Notes: a model not told the origin generated them from the letters alone. A stretch of 64,000 nt of DNA from Pseudomonas azotoformans (GCF_900103345.1 NZ_LT629702.1:6425501-6489500), one strand, 5' to 3'. Shown: positions 44,925 through 56,996, counted from the stretch's first letter. A program made the numbers and translations.

Positions 44925-46691
44925 ATGTTCTCAGTCCGTCAACGCCGTGCGATTCGCCTGGCCAGTCGATTCATCGCGCCTTACCGCTGGCAGGCGCTTG
45001 GCGCCCTGTTGGCGCTGATCGTCACGGCCGGTATCACCTTGTCCATGGGGCAGGGCATCCGTCTGCTGGTGGACCAGGGGTTCATGACCCAATCGCCGCA
45101 CTTGCTCAACCAGTCCATCGGGTTGTTCATGATCCTGGTGCTGGGCCTGGCGGTCGGCACGTTTGCGCGGTTCTATCTGGTGTCGTGGATCGGCGAGCGG
45201 GTGGTCGCGGATATCCGCCGGCAGGTGTTCAATCACCTGATCTACCTGCATCCGGGCTTTTATGAGAACAATCGCAGTTCGGAAATCCAGTCACGCTTGA
45301 CCACTGACACTACGCTGCTGCAATCGGTGATCGGTTCCTCGCTGTCGTTGTTCCTGCGCAATGCCTTGATGGTCATCGGCGGCATCGTGCTGCTGTTTGT
45401 CACCAACCCCAAGCTCACCAGCATCGTGGTGGTGGCGCTGCCGCTGGTGCTGGCGCCGATCCTGATCTTCGGCCGGCGCGTGCGCAGCTTGTCGCGCCAG
45501 AGCCAGGACCGGATCGCCGATGTGGGCAGCTATGTGTCCGAGACCCTCGGCCAGATCAAGACGGTGCAGGCCTACAACCACCAGGTGCAGGACGAACAGC
45601 GCTTCGCCGTGACGGTGGAAGACGCCTTCACCACCGCGCGCAAGCGCATCACCCAACGTGCCTGGCTGATTACCCTGGTGATCATGCTGGTGCTCGGCGC
45701 CGTGGGCGTGATGTTGTGGGTCGGCGGCATGGACGTGATCAGCGGGCGCATATCCGGCGGTGAGCTGGCGGCGTTTGTGTTCTACAGCCTGATCGTCGGC
45801 AGTGCGGTCGGCACCCTCAGCGAGGTGCTTGGCGAACTGCAACGTGCCGCCGGTGCCGCCGAGCGCATTGGCGAGTTGCTGCAGTCGAGCAACGACATCC
45901 AGGCGCCGGTCGCCGGCACCGTCCAGTTGCCGGAACGGGTCAGCGGGCGCATGGAACTGCAGGACCTGCGCTTTTCCTACCCTTCGCGGCCGGACAGCTA
46001 TGCCATCGACGGCCTGAACCTGACCATCAACCCTGGCGAAACCCTGGCGTTGGTCGGCCCATCCGGCGCGGGCAAATCGACGATTTTCGACCTGCTGTTG
46101 CGCTTCTACGACCCCCAGCAAGGCCAAATCCTCATCGAAGGCCACCCGCTGACTGAACTCGATCCCATGGACCTGCGCCGCCACTTCGCCCTGGTGTCCC
46201 AGAGCCCGGCGCTGTTCTTTGGCAGCGTTGAAGAGAACATTCGTTACGGCAACCCGACGGCCACCCAGCAACAGGTTGAGGCGGCGGCGCGTATTGCTCA
46301 CGCCCACGACTTCATCCTGCAAATGCCCGACGGTTACCAGACCCACCTGGGCGACGGCGGCATGGGCCTCTCTGGTGGCCAACGCCAGCGCTTGGCCATC
46401 GCCCGGGCGTTGCTGGTGGACGCGCCGATCCTGCTGCTGGACGAAGCCACCAGCGCCCTGGATGCGCAGAGTGAACACCTGATCCAGCAAGCGCTGCCGC
46501 AATTGATGCAGGGGCGCACCACCCTGGTGATCGCCCATCGACTGGCCACGGTGAAGAATGCTGACCGCATTGCCGTGATGGACCAGGGCAAGCTGGTGGC
46601 AGTGGGAACGCATCAGCAGTTGATTGCGAGCAATGCGTTGTATGCAAGGTTGGCGGCGTTGCAGTTCAGTGATGGGGTGGAAGTTGATTGA
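44925..46691 (+). CDS. MsbA-like ABC exporter, fused permease and ATPase
   Basis: A 588-residue half-transporter: six membrane helices in residues about 15-300 (e.g. WQALGALLALIVTAGITLSMG, LFLRNALMVIGGIVLLFV) and an ATPase domain from about 340 with Walker A GPSGAGKSTI, Q-loop LVSQSPALF, signature LSGGQRQRLAIARALL and Walker B ILLLDEATSALD, then H-loop VIAHRLATV. It resembles the Pseudomonas lipid/multidrug exporters of the MsbA type (DUF-free, homodimer). Start options at 44916 and 44925 exist; the second is used. The 245-bp spacer upstream holds no other recognisable element. Confidence 0.92.
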   Translation: MFSVRQRRAIRLASRFIAPYRWQALGALLALIVTAGITLSMGQGIRLLVDQGFMTQSPHLLNQSIGLFMILVLGLAVGTFARFYLVSWIGERVVADIRRQVFNHLIYLHPGFYENNRSSEIQSRLTTDTTLLQSVIGSSLSLFLRNALMVIGGIVLLFVTNPKLTSIVVVALPLVLAPILIFGRRVRSLSRQSQDRIADVGSYVSETLGQIKTVQAYNHQVQDEQRFAVTVEDAFTTARKRITQRAWLITLVIMLVLGAVGVMLWVGGMDVISGRISGGELAAFVFYSLIVGSAVGTLSEVLGELQRAAGAAERIGELLQSSNDIQAPVAGTVQLPERVSGRMELQDLRFSYPSRPDSYAIDGLNLTINPGETLALVGPSGAGKSTIFDLLLRFYDPQQGQILIEGHPLTELDPMDLRRHFALVSQSPALFFGSVEENIRYGNPTATQQQVEAAARIAHAHDFILQMPDGYQTHLGDGGMGLSGGQRQRLAIARALLVDAPILLLDEATSALDAQSEHLIQQALPQLMQGRTTLVIAHRLATVKNADRIAVMDQGKLVAVGTHQQLIASNALYARLAALQFSDGVEVD

Positions 46692-46721
46692 AGCTGCGCA
46701 ATGCGGGGCCCTTGAGGCATC

Positions 46722-47537
46722 ATGTGTTTTTTCGTGATTGAGCTGGATGAGGACATGAGCCGTTATCAACCTCCGTTGACCCTGACTACAAAGATGCTCA
46801 CCTTGGTAGCCGATATCAGTGAGCAGATAGGTCAACTTTCAGTCGGTGATGATAATCGCCAGACGCCTCAGCTCAGGCGTGGCAATCGCATTCGCACCAT
46901 CCAGGCCTCGCTGGCTATCGAGAACAATACCCTCAGCGTCGAGCAAGTGACTGCCGTTCTGGAGGGTAAACGCGTGTTGGGCCTGCCTCGGGAAATCCAG
47001 GAAGTGCGCAATGCATTTGCCGCTTACGAGGCTATGACGCAGTGGAGCCCGAGCGATCGAGTTGACTTGCTCAAGGCGCATGAATTGCTCATGTTTGGAT
47101 TGATCGATGATGCGGGTCGATTCCGCCAGTCAGGAGTCGGCATCTATCGTGGTGAGCAATTGGTTCATATGGCGCCGCCCGCCAGCCGTGTCACACACTT
47201 AGTGGACGATTTGCTGCAATGGCTGGCTGTTTCCAATTGGCACCCGTTGATCGCCAGTTGCGTATTTCATTATGAATTCGAGTTTATCCATCCATTTGCC
47301 GACGGTAATGGGCGGATGGGGCGACTCTGGCAAACGTTGATTCTTAGCCAGTGGCGTCCTGTATTGGCTTACCTGCCGGTGGAAGCGGTGATTCGGGAAC
47401 AACAGGATGCTTACTACGCCGCGCTGTCGGCAGCCGACCAGCAAGCAGAAGCGACGCCGTTCGTTGAGTTCATGCTGCAGGCGTTGAACCTGGCTTTAGC
47501 CGAAGCTGTGCAAAGCGAACGCCCAGCTGCCCCATAA
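46722..47537 (+). CDS. Fic-domain protein with N-terminal self-inhibitory motif
   Basis: A 271-residue Fic protein, predicted to move AMP or another nucleotide group onto a target hydroxyl. The core motif is complete: HPFADGNGRMGR with H190 as base. A self-inhibitory helix with S63-LAI-E67-N68 matches the (S/T)xxxE(G/N) motif, placing the regulatory glutamate in the same chain N-terminal to the core, so it needs no separate antitoxin. The start at 46722 follows GAGG; an ATG at 46755 (MSRYQPPLTLT) is possible. It stands between the ABC exporter and slt. Its base composition looks slightly more AT-rich than its neighbours, hinting at transfer. Confidence 0.92.
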   Translation: MCFFVIELDEDMSRYQPPLTLTTKMLTLVADISEQIGQLSVGDDNRQTPQLRRGNRIRTIQASLAIENNTLSVEQVTAVLEGKRVLGLPREIQEVRNAFAAYEAMTQWSPSDRVDLLKAHELLMFGLIDDAGRFRQSGVGIYRGEQLVHMAPPASRVTHLVDDLLQWLAVSNWHPLIASCVFHYEFEFIHPFADGNGRMGRLWQTLILSQWRPVLAYLPVEAVIREQQDAYYAALSAADQQAEATPFVEFMLQALNLALAEAVQSERPAAP

Positions 47538-47538
47538 A

Positions 47539-47568
47539 AAATGCCCGCATCTCTCAATGCGGGCATTT
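47539..47568. terminator. Strong two-way terminator after the Fic gene
   Basis: AAATGCCCGCAT (47539-47550) pairs perfectly with ATGCGGGCATTT (47557-47568) around CTCTCA, preceded by an A-run and followed by TCTCTT. It ends both the Fic gene and, with the next inverted repeat, the convergent slt gene. Confidence 0.85.
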
Positions 47569-47573
47569 CTCTT

Positions 47574-47602
47574 GAAGCTTCAATCTTACCGCTTGAAGCT
47601 TC
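47574..47602. repeat. Inverted repeat with a GAAGCTTC core
   Basis: GAAGCTTCAA (47574-47583) and TTGAAGCTTC (47593-47602) form a perfect 10-bp stem with a nine-base loop; each half contains the 8-base palindrome GAAGCTTC. It ends 6 bp before the slt stop. It may be a second transcript-ending structure, though no T-run is present. Confidence 0.6.
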
Positions 47603-47607
47603 TCCTG

Positions 47608-49536
47608 TTACTGATCATCAAAATACCGCTCATGCCAATCCACCAACGGCTGCGGTGAATTGAGCTTCTGCCCGTAGATCACCGAATAAGACAGCACGTT
47701 CTGCACATACTGGCGGGTTTCGTCGAACGGAATGCTCTCCACCCACACATCGAAGCTCAGGTGGTCGGCACCGCGCAGCCATTGGCGTACACGACCGGGG
47801 CCGGCGTTGTAGGCGGCGGAGGCGAGCACGCGGTTGCCGTTGAACTGGCTGTGCACCTGGCTCAGGTAGGCGGCGCCGAGCTGGATGTTTTTATCCGGGT
47901 CCAGCACCTGGGCCGGGGAGGCCAGGGGGATGCTGAACTTGCGTGCGGTTTCCTTGGCGGTGCCGGGCATCAGCTGCATCAGGCCGCTGGCGCCGACGCC
48001 GGAGCGCGCGTCGTCCATGAAGGCGCTTTCCTGGCGGGTGATCGCGAACACCCAGCTCGAATGCAGGCCGCGCACCTTGGCTTCACGCACCAGGGTATCG
48101 CGGTGGGCCATCGGGAAGCGGATGTCCAGGTCGTCCCAGTACTGCGCCTGGCTGATGGTGCGGATGGCCGGGAAGTACCACTTCATGTCGTAGGCCAGCT
48201 TGGCCTGGGCGACCATTTCGTCGCGGTTGAAGTGACGGCTGACGTGGTACCACTCACGACGGCCATCGACCACCTGGCCACGTGCATAGAATTCCAGGGC
48301 GCGGCGTACGCCCGGGGTGTTGCGCACTTTGTTGACTAGCGCCTGGCTCATCAGCAGGGGTTTGTTCTTCAACTGGTACGGGGCCTTGGAGCGATCGGCA
48401 GCAAGGAAACCGTAGAAGTCACGCTCCTGCGCCAAGTGCTTGTACAGGACCAGCGCTTGCGGGTTCTTCGGCTCGGCCAGTTCCAGGCTGCGGGCCTGCC
48501 AGTAGCGCCAGCGGTTGGTGGTGGCCAGGTCTTGTGGCAGTTTGCGGGTCAACTGGTAGGCATCTTCCCAGCGGGCCAGGCGCAGCAGCAGGCGCAGGCG
48601 CCACTCGGACACGGTGTTGTCGCGCAACTCGGGATCGTACTTGGTCATCACCTCAAGGGCGCGCGGGTCATAGCGCTTGGCCAGGGTGAGGCCGATTTCC
48701 CGGGCGATCGACACTTTTTCGTCACGGGAGAAGTGCATGCTGCTGGCGTAGCCATCGAGCAGGGACATGGCCTTGTCCGGATCCTGGCGTGCCAGGCGGC
48801 GCAAGCCCAGGCCCACGGCGTCGGACATGGCCTCGGTGGCCGGCAGGAAACGTGAAGGGTCGCTGAGCATGTCGGGCTTTTGCGCCACGTCTACCATCAG
48901 GCGGCCTTGCGGGCCCAGCGTGCGCAGGGTTTTTACCAGGCTGTTGGCCAGCGCGTAGTTGCGCGCTTCGGCGGCGAGTTTGGCGCGGTCCCAGATCTTC
49001 TGTTCGGTGAGTTGGCCGTCAGCCGCCCATTGACCAAAGGTGACATCGCAGGCAGCCGGCTGGGACTTGCCGGTCATCCAGAGTTTTTCGGCGGTCTTGT
49101 AGCCTTCGGCCTTCAGATTATGGGTGAGCTGGTACTGGCCGTGCAGGCAGTCCAGTTCGACGAAATTGAGCTTGGGGTCATAGTACTTTTCAAAGGTCTG
49201 CCAGTCGCCCCGTTCGGCCAGCCAGCGCAACCAGCGCAGTTTCATCCAGTTGGCCTGAGGCAGGTCACCGTTTTTGGCGAGGAACTGCTCAATTTCCTGG
49301 TTGCTCGCGGTTTTCAGGCGGGCGGTCAGTTCGTCGTAGGCCAGGTAGGGCGTCAGCGGGTAGTCGGCCAGGGCCTGGCTGTATTGCATGTACGGCCCGG
49401 TATCGCCCTTGGCCAGGGCGCGTTTGGCTTCATCGTAGTATTGACGTTGGGTGGTGAGGTCCACGGCCTGGGCGGATTGAACGGCGGTGGCGGAAAGAAG
49501 CAGACAAGATAAAAAGCTGAAAAGGCGACTGCGCAT
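47608..49536 (-). CDS. slt: Soluble lytic murein transglycosylase
   Basis: A 642-residue periplasmic enzyme that cuts murein with formation of 1,6-anhydromuramic ends. It has a signal peptide (MRSRLFSFLSCLLLSATAVQSAQA), a long helical superhelical domain and a C-terminal lysozyme-like domain with the catalytic glutamate E503 in TRQESAFMDDARSGVGASGLMQLMPGTA and the NIQLGAAYLSQVHSQFNGN and AYNAGPGRVRQWL motifs. The start at 49536 gives a proper signal peptide. It is divergent from uup. Confidence 0.95.
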   Translation of the reverse strand: MRSRLFSFLSCLLLSATAVQSAQAVDLTTQRQYYDEAKRALAKGDTGPYMQYSQALADYPLTPYLAYDELTARLKTASNQEIEQFLAKNGDLPQANWMKLRWLRWLAERGDWQTFEKYYDPKLNFVELDCLHGQYQLTHNLKAEGYKTAEKLWMTGKSQPAACDVTFGQWAADGQLTEQKIWDRAKLAAEARNYALANSLVKTLRTLGPQGRLMVDVAQKPDMLSDPSRFLPATEAMSDAVGLGLRRLARQDPDKAMSLLDGYASSMHFSRDEKVSIAREIGLTLAKRYDPRALEVMTKYDPELRDNTVSEWRLRLLLRLARWEDAYQLTRKLPQDLATTNRWRYWQARSLELAEPKNPQALVLYKHLAQERDFYGFLAADRSKAPYQLKNKPLLMSQALVNKVRNTPGVRRALEFYARGQVVDGRREWYHVSRHFNRDEMVAQAKLAYDMKWYFPAIRTISQAQYWDDLDIRFPMAHRDTLVREAKVRGLHSSWVFAITRQESAFMDDARSGVGASGLMQLMPGTAKETARKFSIPLASPAQVLDPDKNIQLGAAYLSQVHSQFNGNRVLASAAYNAGPGRVRQWLRGADHLSFDVWVESIPFDETRQYVQNVLSYSVIYGQKLNSPQPLVDWHERYFDDQ

Positions 49537-49748
49537 GAGACGTCCGTGCAGAGGAATCTGGACAAGTGCCGGCGTCGCCGACACTGATTGCCCCTAGCTT
49601 AGCCTTTTGCCTGACGCCGGTGAAAGCTTTGACGGCCGCTTCGTTCAAGTTCCTCGGAAATGTCTCTCAGAGTATGTCGACTGAGAAAATCCCGGCCGCC
49701 TCAGCCCCTAACTCAGGTAGAATGCGCGCCCAGTTTTTGGAGAAGCGT

Positions 49749-51671
49749 ATGACCCTGCTCAAATTCAGCGATGTGTCCCTTGCTTTCGGCGCCATGCCGT
49801 TGTTGGACAAGGTGTCCTGGCAGATCGCCCGTGGTGAGCGGGTGTGCATCATCGGCCGCAATGGCACCGGCAAATCCAGCATGATGAAGCTGGTCAAGGG
49901 CGACCAGAAGCCCGATGACGGCTCCGTATGGCGCGCGCCGGGCCTCAAGATCGGCGAATTGCCGCAAGAATTGCCGGTGGCCGACGGACGGACAGTGTTC
50001 GACGTGGTTGCCGAAGGCCTCGACGGCGTTGGCGCACTGCTCGCCGAATACCATCACCTGGCACAGAACTGTGTCACCGAAGATGACCTGAACAAGCTGA
50101 TGCACGTCCAGCAAGACCTGGAAGCGCGTGATGGCTGGCGCTTGCAGCAATTGGTCGACAGCACCCTGAGTCGCCTGCAACTGCCGGCGGACAAGACCCT
50201 CGCCGAGTTGTCCGGCGGCTGGCGTCGTCGCGTACTGCTGGCCCAGGCCCTGGTGTCCGAGCCGGATTTGCTGCTGCTCGACGAACCGACCAACCACCTG
50301 GACATTGGCGCGATTGCCTGGCTGGAAGAAGCCCTCAAGGAATTCCAGGGCGCCGTGCTGTTCATCACGCACGACCGTTCCTTCCTGCAGAACCTGGCAA
50401 CGCGCATCCTGGAACTGGACCGTGGTGGCCTGATCGACTGGAACGGCGACTACGCCAGCTTTCTGGTGCATAAGGAAGCCGCGCTGGCCGCCGAAGAAAC
50501 CGCCAACGCGCTGTTCGACAAGAAACTGGCCCAGGAAGAAGTCTGGATCCGCCAGGGTATCAAGGCCCGTCGCACCCGTAACGAAGGCCGCGTACGCGCC
50601 CTGAAAGCCCTGCGTGTCGAGCGCAGCGAGCGTCGCGAGCGTACCGGCAAGGCCAATATCCAGCTGGATACCGCCGACAAGTCGGGCAAGCAGGTGATGG
50701 TGCTGGAGAACGTCAGCTTCCATCACCCGGACGGCCCGTTCCTGATCAAGGACTTTTCCATGGTCCTGCAGCGCGGCGACCGTATCGGCCTGCTGGGCGC
50801 CAACGGTACTGGCAAGACCACCTTGCTCAAGCTGATGCTCAGCGGCCTGCAGCCGACCAGCGGTAAAGTGGAGGAGGGTACGCGGATCGACGTGGCCTAC
50901 TTCGACCAGTTGCGCCATCAGTTGGACCTGGAAAAGACCGTGATCGACAACGTCGCCGAAGGCCGCGACTTTATCGACATCGACGGCCAGAGCCGCCACG
51001 TACTCAGCTACCTGGGCGACTTCCTGTTCAGCCCGCAGCGTGCGCGTACCCCGGTGAAAGCCTTGTCCGGTGGTGAACGTGCGCGCCTGCTGCTTGCCAA
51101 GCTGTTCAGTAAGCCGGCCAACCTGCTGGTCCTCGACGAACCGACCAACGACCTCGACGTGGAAACCCTCGAGCTGTTGGAAGAAGTGCTGCTGACCTTC
51201 AACGGCACCGTGCTGATGGTGAGCCACGACCGGGCATTCCTCGACAACGTGGTCACCAGCACCCTGGTCTTCGAAGGTGAGGGCAAGGTGCGTGAATACG
51301 TCGGTGGTTACCAGGACTGGCTGCGCCAGGGCGGTTCCCCGCGATTGCTGGGCGTGACCGAGAGCAAGTCCGGCAAGGCCGACCTGACCTCCGCCGTCGT
51401 CGCCCCGGTGGTCGCTGCTGCTGCACCGGCCCCTGAAGCGGCGCCGGCGGCCAAGAAGAAACTCAGCTACAAGCTGCAGCGTGAGCTGGAGGCCTTGCCG
51501 GGTGATATCGACGCCAAGGAACAGCAGATTGCCGTGGTAGAAGCGCAAATGGCTGACGCGGGGTTCTACCTGCGCCCAGCGGCGGAAACGGCCAAGGTCA
51601 TCGCTTCCCTGGAGAAACTGAACCAGGAGCTGGAAGTGTTGGTTGAGCGTTGGGCTGAGTTGGATGCCTGA
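49749..51671 (+). CDS. uup: ABC-F family ATPase Uup
   Basis: A 640-residue protein with two ABC domains and no membrane part: Walker A GRNGTGKSS and GANGTGKTT, signatures LSGGWRRRVLLAQAL and LSGGERARLLLAKLF, Walker B LLLLDEPTNHLD and LLVLDEPTNDLD, joined by the linker WIRQGIKARRTRNEGRVRALKAL typical of Uup, and a C-terminal coiled coil (KLSYKLQRELEALPG). ABC-F proteins work on the ribosome; Uup affects transposon excision and translation-linked stability in E. coli. The ATG at 49749 follows GGAGAAG. It ends at a strong terminator. Confidence 0.95.
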   Translation: MTLLKFSDVSLAFGAMPLLDKVSWQIARGERVCIIGRNGTGKSSMMKLVKGDQKPDDGSVWRAPGLKIGELPQELPVADGRTVFDVVAEGLDGVGALLAEYHHLAQNCVTEDDLNKLMHVQQDLEARDGWRLQQLVDSTLSRLQLPADKTLAELSGGWRRRVLLAQALVSEPDLLLLDEPTNHLDIGAIAWLEEALKEFQGAVLFITHDRSFLQNLATRILELDRGGLIDWNGDYASFLVHKEAALAAEETANALFDKKLAQEEVWIRQGIKARRTRNEGRVRALKALRVERSERRERTGKANIQLDTADKSGKQVMVLENVSFHHPDGPFLIKDFSMVLQRGDRIGLLGANGTGKTTLLKLMLSGLQPTSGKVEEGTRIDVAYFDQLRHQLDLEKTVIDNVAEGRDFIDIDGQSRHVLSYLGDFLFSPQRARTPVKALSGGERARLLLAKLFSKPANLLVLDEPTNDLDVETLELLEEVLLTFNGTVLMVSHDRAFLDNVVTSTLVFEGEGKVREYVGGYQDWLRQGGSPRLLGVTESKSGKADLTSAVVAPVVAAAAPAPEAAPAAKKKLSYKLQRELEALPGDIDAKEQQIAVVEAQMADAGFYLRPAAETAKVIASLEKLNQELEVLVERWAELDA

Positions 51672-51688
51672 GTGATCTCAGCGCATTA

Positions 51689-51728
51689 AAAAAGCCCGGC
51701 GTTCATTCGTATGAACGCCGGGCTTTTT
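51689..51728. terminator. Strong two-way terminator, uup / usp
   Basis: An 18-bp perfect stem: AAAAAGCCCGGCGTTCAT (51689-51706) with its complement at 51711-51728 around TCGT, flanked by A- and T-runs. It ends uup (stop 51671) and the convergent usp gene (stop 51738). Confidence 0.95.
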
Positions 51729-51737
51729 ATATCGGTC

Positions 51738-52178
51738 TTAAGGGGCTTTTACCAGCTTGACGGCCAGCACATCGCACGGCGCGCCATGCAGGACGTCATT
51801 GGCGGTGGAGCCCAGCAACAGCGCCAAACCATGACGGCCATGGCTACCGACCACGATCAGGTCACAACCCTTTTCTTTGGCCAGGTGGTGGATTTCCTGG
51901 CGTGGTTGGCCGTAGGTCAGGTGGCAGTCTTCCTTTTTCAGGTGCGGGTATTTGAGAATCAAACGGTCCAGACGCTCTTTGGCCTGGTCGAATTGCTGTT
52001 GCTGCAACTGGGAAAGGTCCATCGGCACGTCACCGCCAAAGGCCATGGCCATGGGCTCGACGATGTGCACCAGTGACAGTACGGCACCATTGGCCAATGC
52101 AGATTCCTGCGCGCGCTTGATCACTGGATCGCACTCTTCGGTCAGATCGACAGCGACCAGAATATGTTGGTAGGGCAT
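51738..52178 (-). CDS. Universal stress protein (UspA family)
   Basis: A 146-residue UspA-fold protein: N-terminal YQHILVAVDLTEECDPVIKRAQESAL strand-helix and the C-terminal glycine motif VVGSHGRHGLALLLGSTANDVLHGAPCDVLAV, of the form G-x2-G-x8-G-S that binds ATP in some members. Usp proteins help survival under growth arrest or low oxygen. The ATG at 52178 lies after TGGAGGAACG. It is alone on its strand, facing uup. Confidence 0.92.
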   Translation of the reverse strand: MPYQHILVAVDLTEECDPVIKRAQESALANGAVLSLVHIVEPMAMAFGGDVPMDLSQLQQQQFDQAKERLDRLILKYPHLKKEDCHLTYGQPRQEIHHLAKEKGCDLIVVGSHGRHGLALLLGSTANDVLHGAPCDVLAVKLVKAP

Positions 52179-52284
52179 GAGGCGTTCCTCCAGGGGGACT
52201 GCAATAGATTCAGTATGGCTGCTTTCAAGCGGATAGGGTTGCGTCAGATCAAATCCGCTCATCTGTAAATTCGGGAGTACACAT

Positions 52285-52722
52285 ATGACGGTCTGGATAG
52301 TGGTGTCAATCCTTGTGGTGGTGCTGAGCCCCCTGGCATGGCTGCGCCCGTCGCGCCATCAGAGCGGACGCATGGCCCTGCGCATGGAGGCGCGCCGCAT
52401 CGGCCTGGCCATGCAACTGGCGCCCCAGGAGTGGCCGCACTGGCTCAAGCAGGAGCCGCCGAGCCCTTGCGCGCAGTACTGCCGGCCACGGCGCGGCAGC
52501 ACGCCGGCGATCTGGTGTTATTGGCAGTTGGAGCCTGGGGTGTGGGTCAATCAATGGCGTGAAGTGTGCGTCGATGAAAAGTTGTTGCCGCATTTTGCGA
52601 CGCTGCCGGACAACGTCTACAAGATCGAAGCCGACAAGCAGATGATCGCCCTGTATTGGGGCGAGAAGGGCGAGGCGAGCGTGTTGAAGGATATCGATGC
52701 GCTGCTCAAAGCCCTGGCCTGA
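52285..52722 (+). CDS. Membrane-anchored protein of unknown family
   Basis: A 145-residue protein with one N-terminal hydrophobic segment (VWIVVSILVVVLSPLAWL), then a basic stretch (RPSRHQSGRMALRMEARRIGLAMQL) and a soluble domain with tryptophan-rich motifs (WPHWLKQEPPSPCAQYCRP, WCYWQLEPGVWVNQWREVC). I do not recognise the family. In Pseudomonas it sits between the usp gene and fadBA as here. It is followed by a REPIN 14 bp later. Confidence 0.75.
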   Translation: MTVWIVVSILVVVLSPLAWLRPSRHQSGRMALRMEARRIGLAMQLAPQEWPHWLKQEPPSPCAQYCRPRRGSTPAIWCYWQLEPGVWVNQWREVCVDEKLLPHFATLPDNVYKIEADKQMIALYWGEKGEASVLKDIDALLKALA

Positions 52723-52735
52723 AAGCAGCTCCCTT

Positions 52736-52837
52736 CTGTAGGAGCGAGCTTGCTCGCGAAAAGCCTGAGGGCGCCGCGTCAAACCAGATGTTCTGCGTTA
52801 CCGTTGACTATCTTCGCGAGCAAGCTCGCTCCTACAG
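52736..52837. repeat. REPIN, GTAGGAGCGAGCTTGCTCGCGAA type
   Basis: Outer CTGTAGGAGCGAGC and GCTCGCTCCTACAG with inner TTGCTCGCGAAAA and CTTCGCGAGCAAG and a 48-base centre. This is the GTAGGAGCGAGC variant, different from the GTGGGAGCGGGC copies elsewhere in the window. Confidence 0.88.
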
Positions 52838-52877
52838 GAATTCCGGGTCGCCAGCCACCAAATCCAAAGCAATAAAA

Positions 52878-52900
52878 AGCCCGACAATCATCATCGGGCT
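52878..52900. terminator. Weak hairpin before the fadBA leader
   Basis: AGCCCGA (52878-52884) pairs with TCGGGCT (52894-52900) with a nine-base loop. The A-run just before it suggests a leftward or two-way terminator, but the T-run on the other side is absent. Confidence 0.45.
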
Positions 52901-53132
52901 GGAGTTGGCCAGGCAGGCCGGTAAATCGTTGGTTGCGGCTAGCCTAGCCGCATATCCCGTTCTGTACAGCCTTTTCCCACATCTTTTCTATTATTGATTT
53001 CGTGAATATTTGAATATTGGCGAGGCGCACGTATGGGGGCGGGGTTCTGAACTGACTGGAAAGTCGCGTTTTTCCTAGCCTTTGGAGCGATTGACAATTG
53101 CCCGGAATTGGATGAAGGTGGCGTACCCAAAT

Positions 53133-53146
53133 CAAACGGGCGTATG
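53133..53146. promoter_or_regulatory. Candidate PsrA operator upstream of fadBA
   Basis: CAAAC-GGGC-GTATG differs by one base from the perfect CAAAC-N4-GTTTG palindrome found twice upstream of psrA at 62435-62461. It lies 164-177 bp before the fadB start. PsrA is known to repress the fadBA operon in Pseudomonas, so this is a sensible site, but one-mismatch hits occur by chance. Confidence 0.45.
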
Positions 53147-53309
53147 AATTGAGCGTTTGTCTGTCAGACGACTCATACAGAATCCCGACTATCGCGTTGG
53201 CGGGTGTGCCTGGCGGATTGGCGTGAACATTGAAGATTTCATCAATGTCCAACCCATAGGCCAGCGTCCAATGTGTACTGTTCAGCTTCCATATCGTGGA
53301 GATCAGTTG

Positions 53310-56662
<3,353 letters not shown>

Positions 56663-56680
56663 GCGTTGGGTTGACGGAAG

Positions 56681-56704
56681 CCGGGGCCCAGTGCCCCGGT
56701 TTTT
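56681..56704 (+). terminator. Intrinsic terminator of fadBA
   Basis: CCGGGGC (56681-56687) pairs with GCCCCGG (56693-56699) around CCAGT, followed by TTTTTG at 56700-56705. It lies 18 bp after the fadA stop. Confidence 0.9.
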
Positions 56705-56759
56705 GTTTTTTGGAATTTTTAATATTTTTTTTCAACAAATTTTGTAAGAGGGCCAGAGC

Positions 56760-56996
56760 ATGAAAGTCGAACCAGGGCTCTACCAGCATTATAAAGGTCC
56801 GCAGTACCGTGTTTTCAGTGTGGCGCGGCACTCCGAGACCGAAGAAGAAGTGGTGTTCTACCAAGCTCTGTATGGCGATTACGGCTTTTGGGTACGCCCA
56901 TTGAGCATGTTTCTGGAGACCGTCGAAGTTGACGGCGAGCAGGTCCCGCGCTTTGCTTTGGTCCAGGCCGAACCCAGTCTTTTTTCAGGGCATTAA
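56760..56996 (+). CDS. DUF1653 domain-containing protein
   Basis: A 78-residue protein with the DUF1653 signature (PGLYQHYKGPQYRVFSVARHSETEEEVVFYQALYG). These are small beta-barrel-like proteins of unknown function, conserved between fadA and topA in Pseudomonas. AAGAGGGCC precedes the ATG at 56760. It is transcribed in the same direction as topA, 114 bp upstream of its start. Confidence 0.93.
   Translation: MKVEPGLYQHYKGPQYRVFSVARHSETEEEVVFYQALYGDYGFWVRPLSMFLETVEVDGEQVPRFALVQAEPSLFSGH

Larger units (their letters stand above)
52838..53309. other. 472-bp leader ahead of fadBA
   Basis: The stretch contains a small hairpin at 52878-52900 (AGCCCGA with TCGGGCT), which may end the upstream gene, and a palindromic PsrA-like site at 53133-53146. 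Two or three short frames run through it, but none has both a ribosome site and a family look. The long leader fits a regulated fadBA promoter. Confidence 0.5.

Noticed and set aside
45291..46835. A 514-codon open frame opposite the ABC exporter
   Set aside because: Residue composition is that of an antisense shadow (His/Gln/Arg-rich), and the exporter's own motifs are complete.
49713..51548. A 611-codon open frame opposite uup
   Set aside because: Antisense shadow of a high-GC gene; no domain and no start signal, whereas uup has both ABC domains.
52944..53252. A 102-codon leftward frame in the fadBA leader
   Set aside because: No good ribosome site, no family resemblance, and it crosses the region where the fadBA control sites lie.
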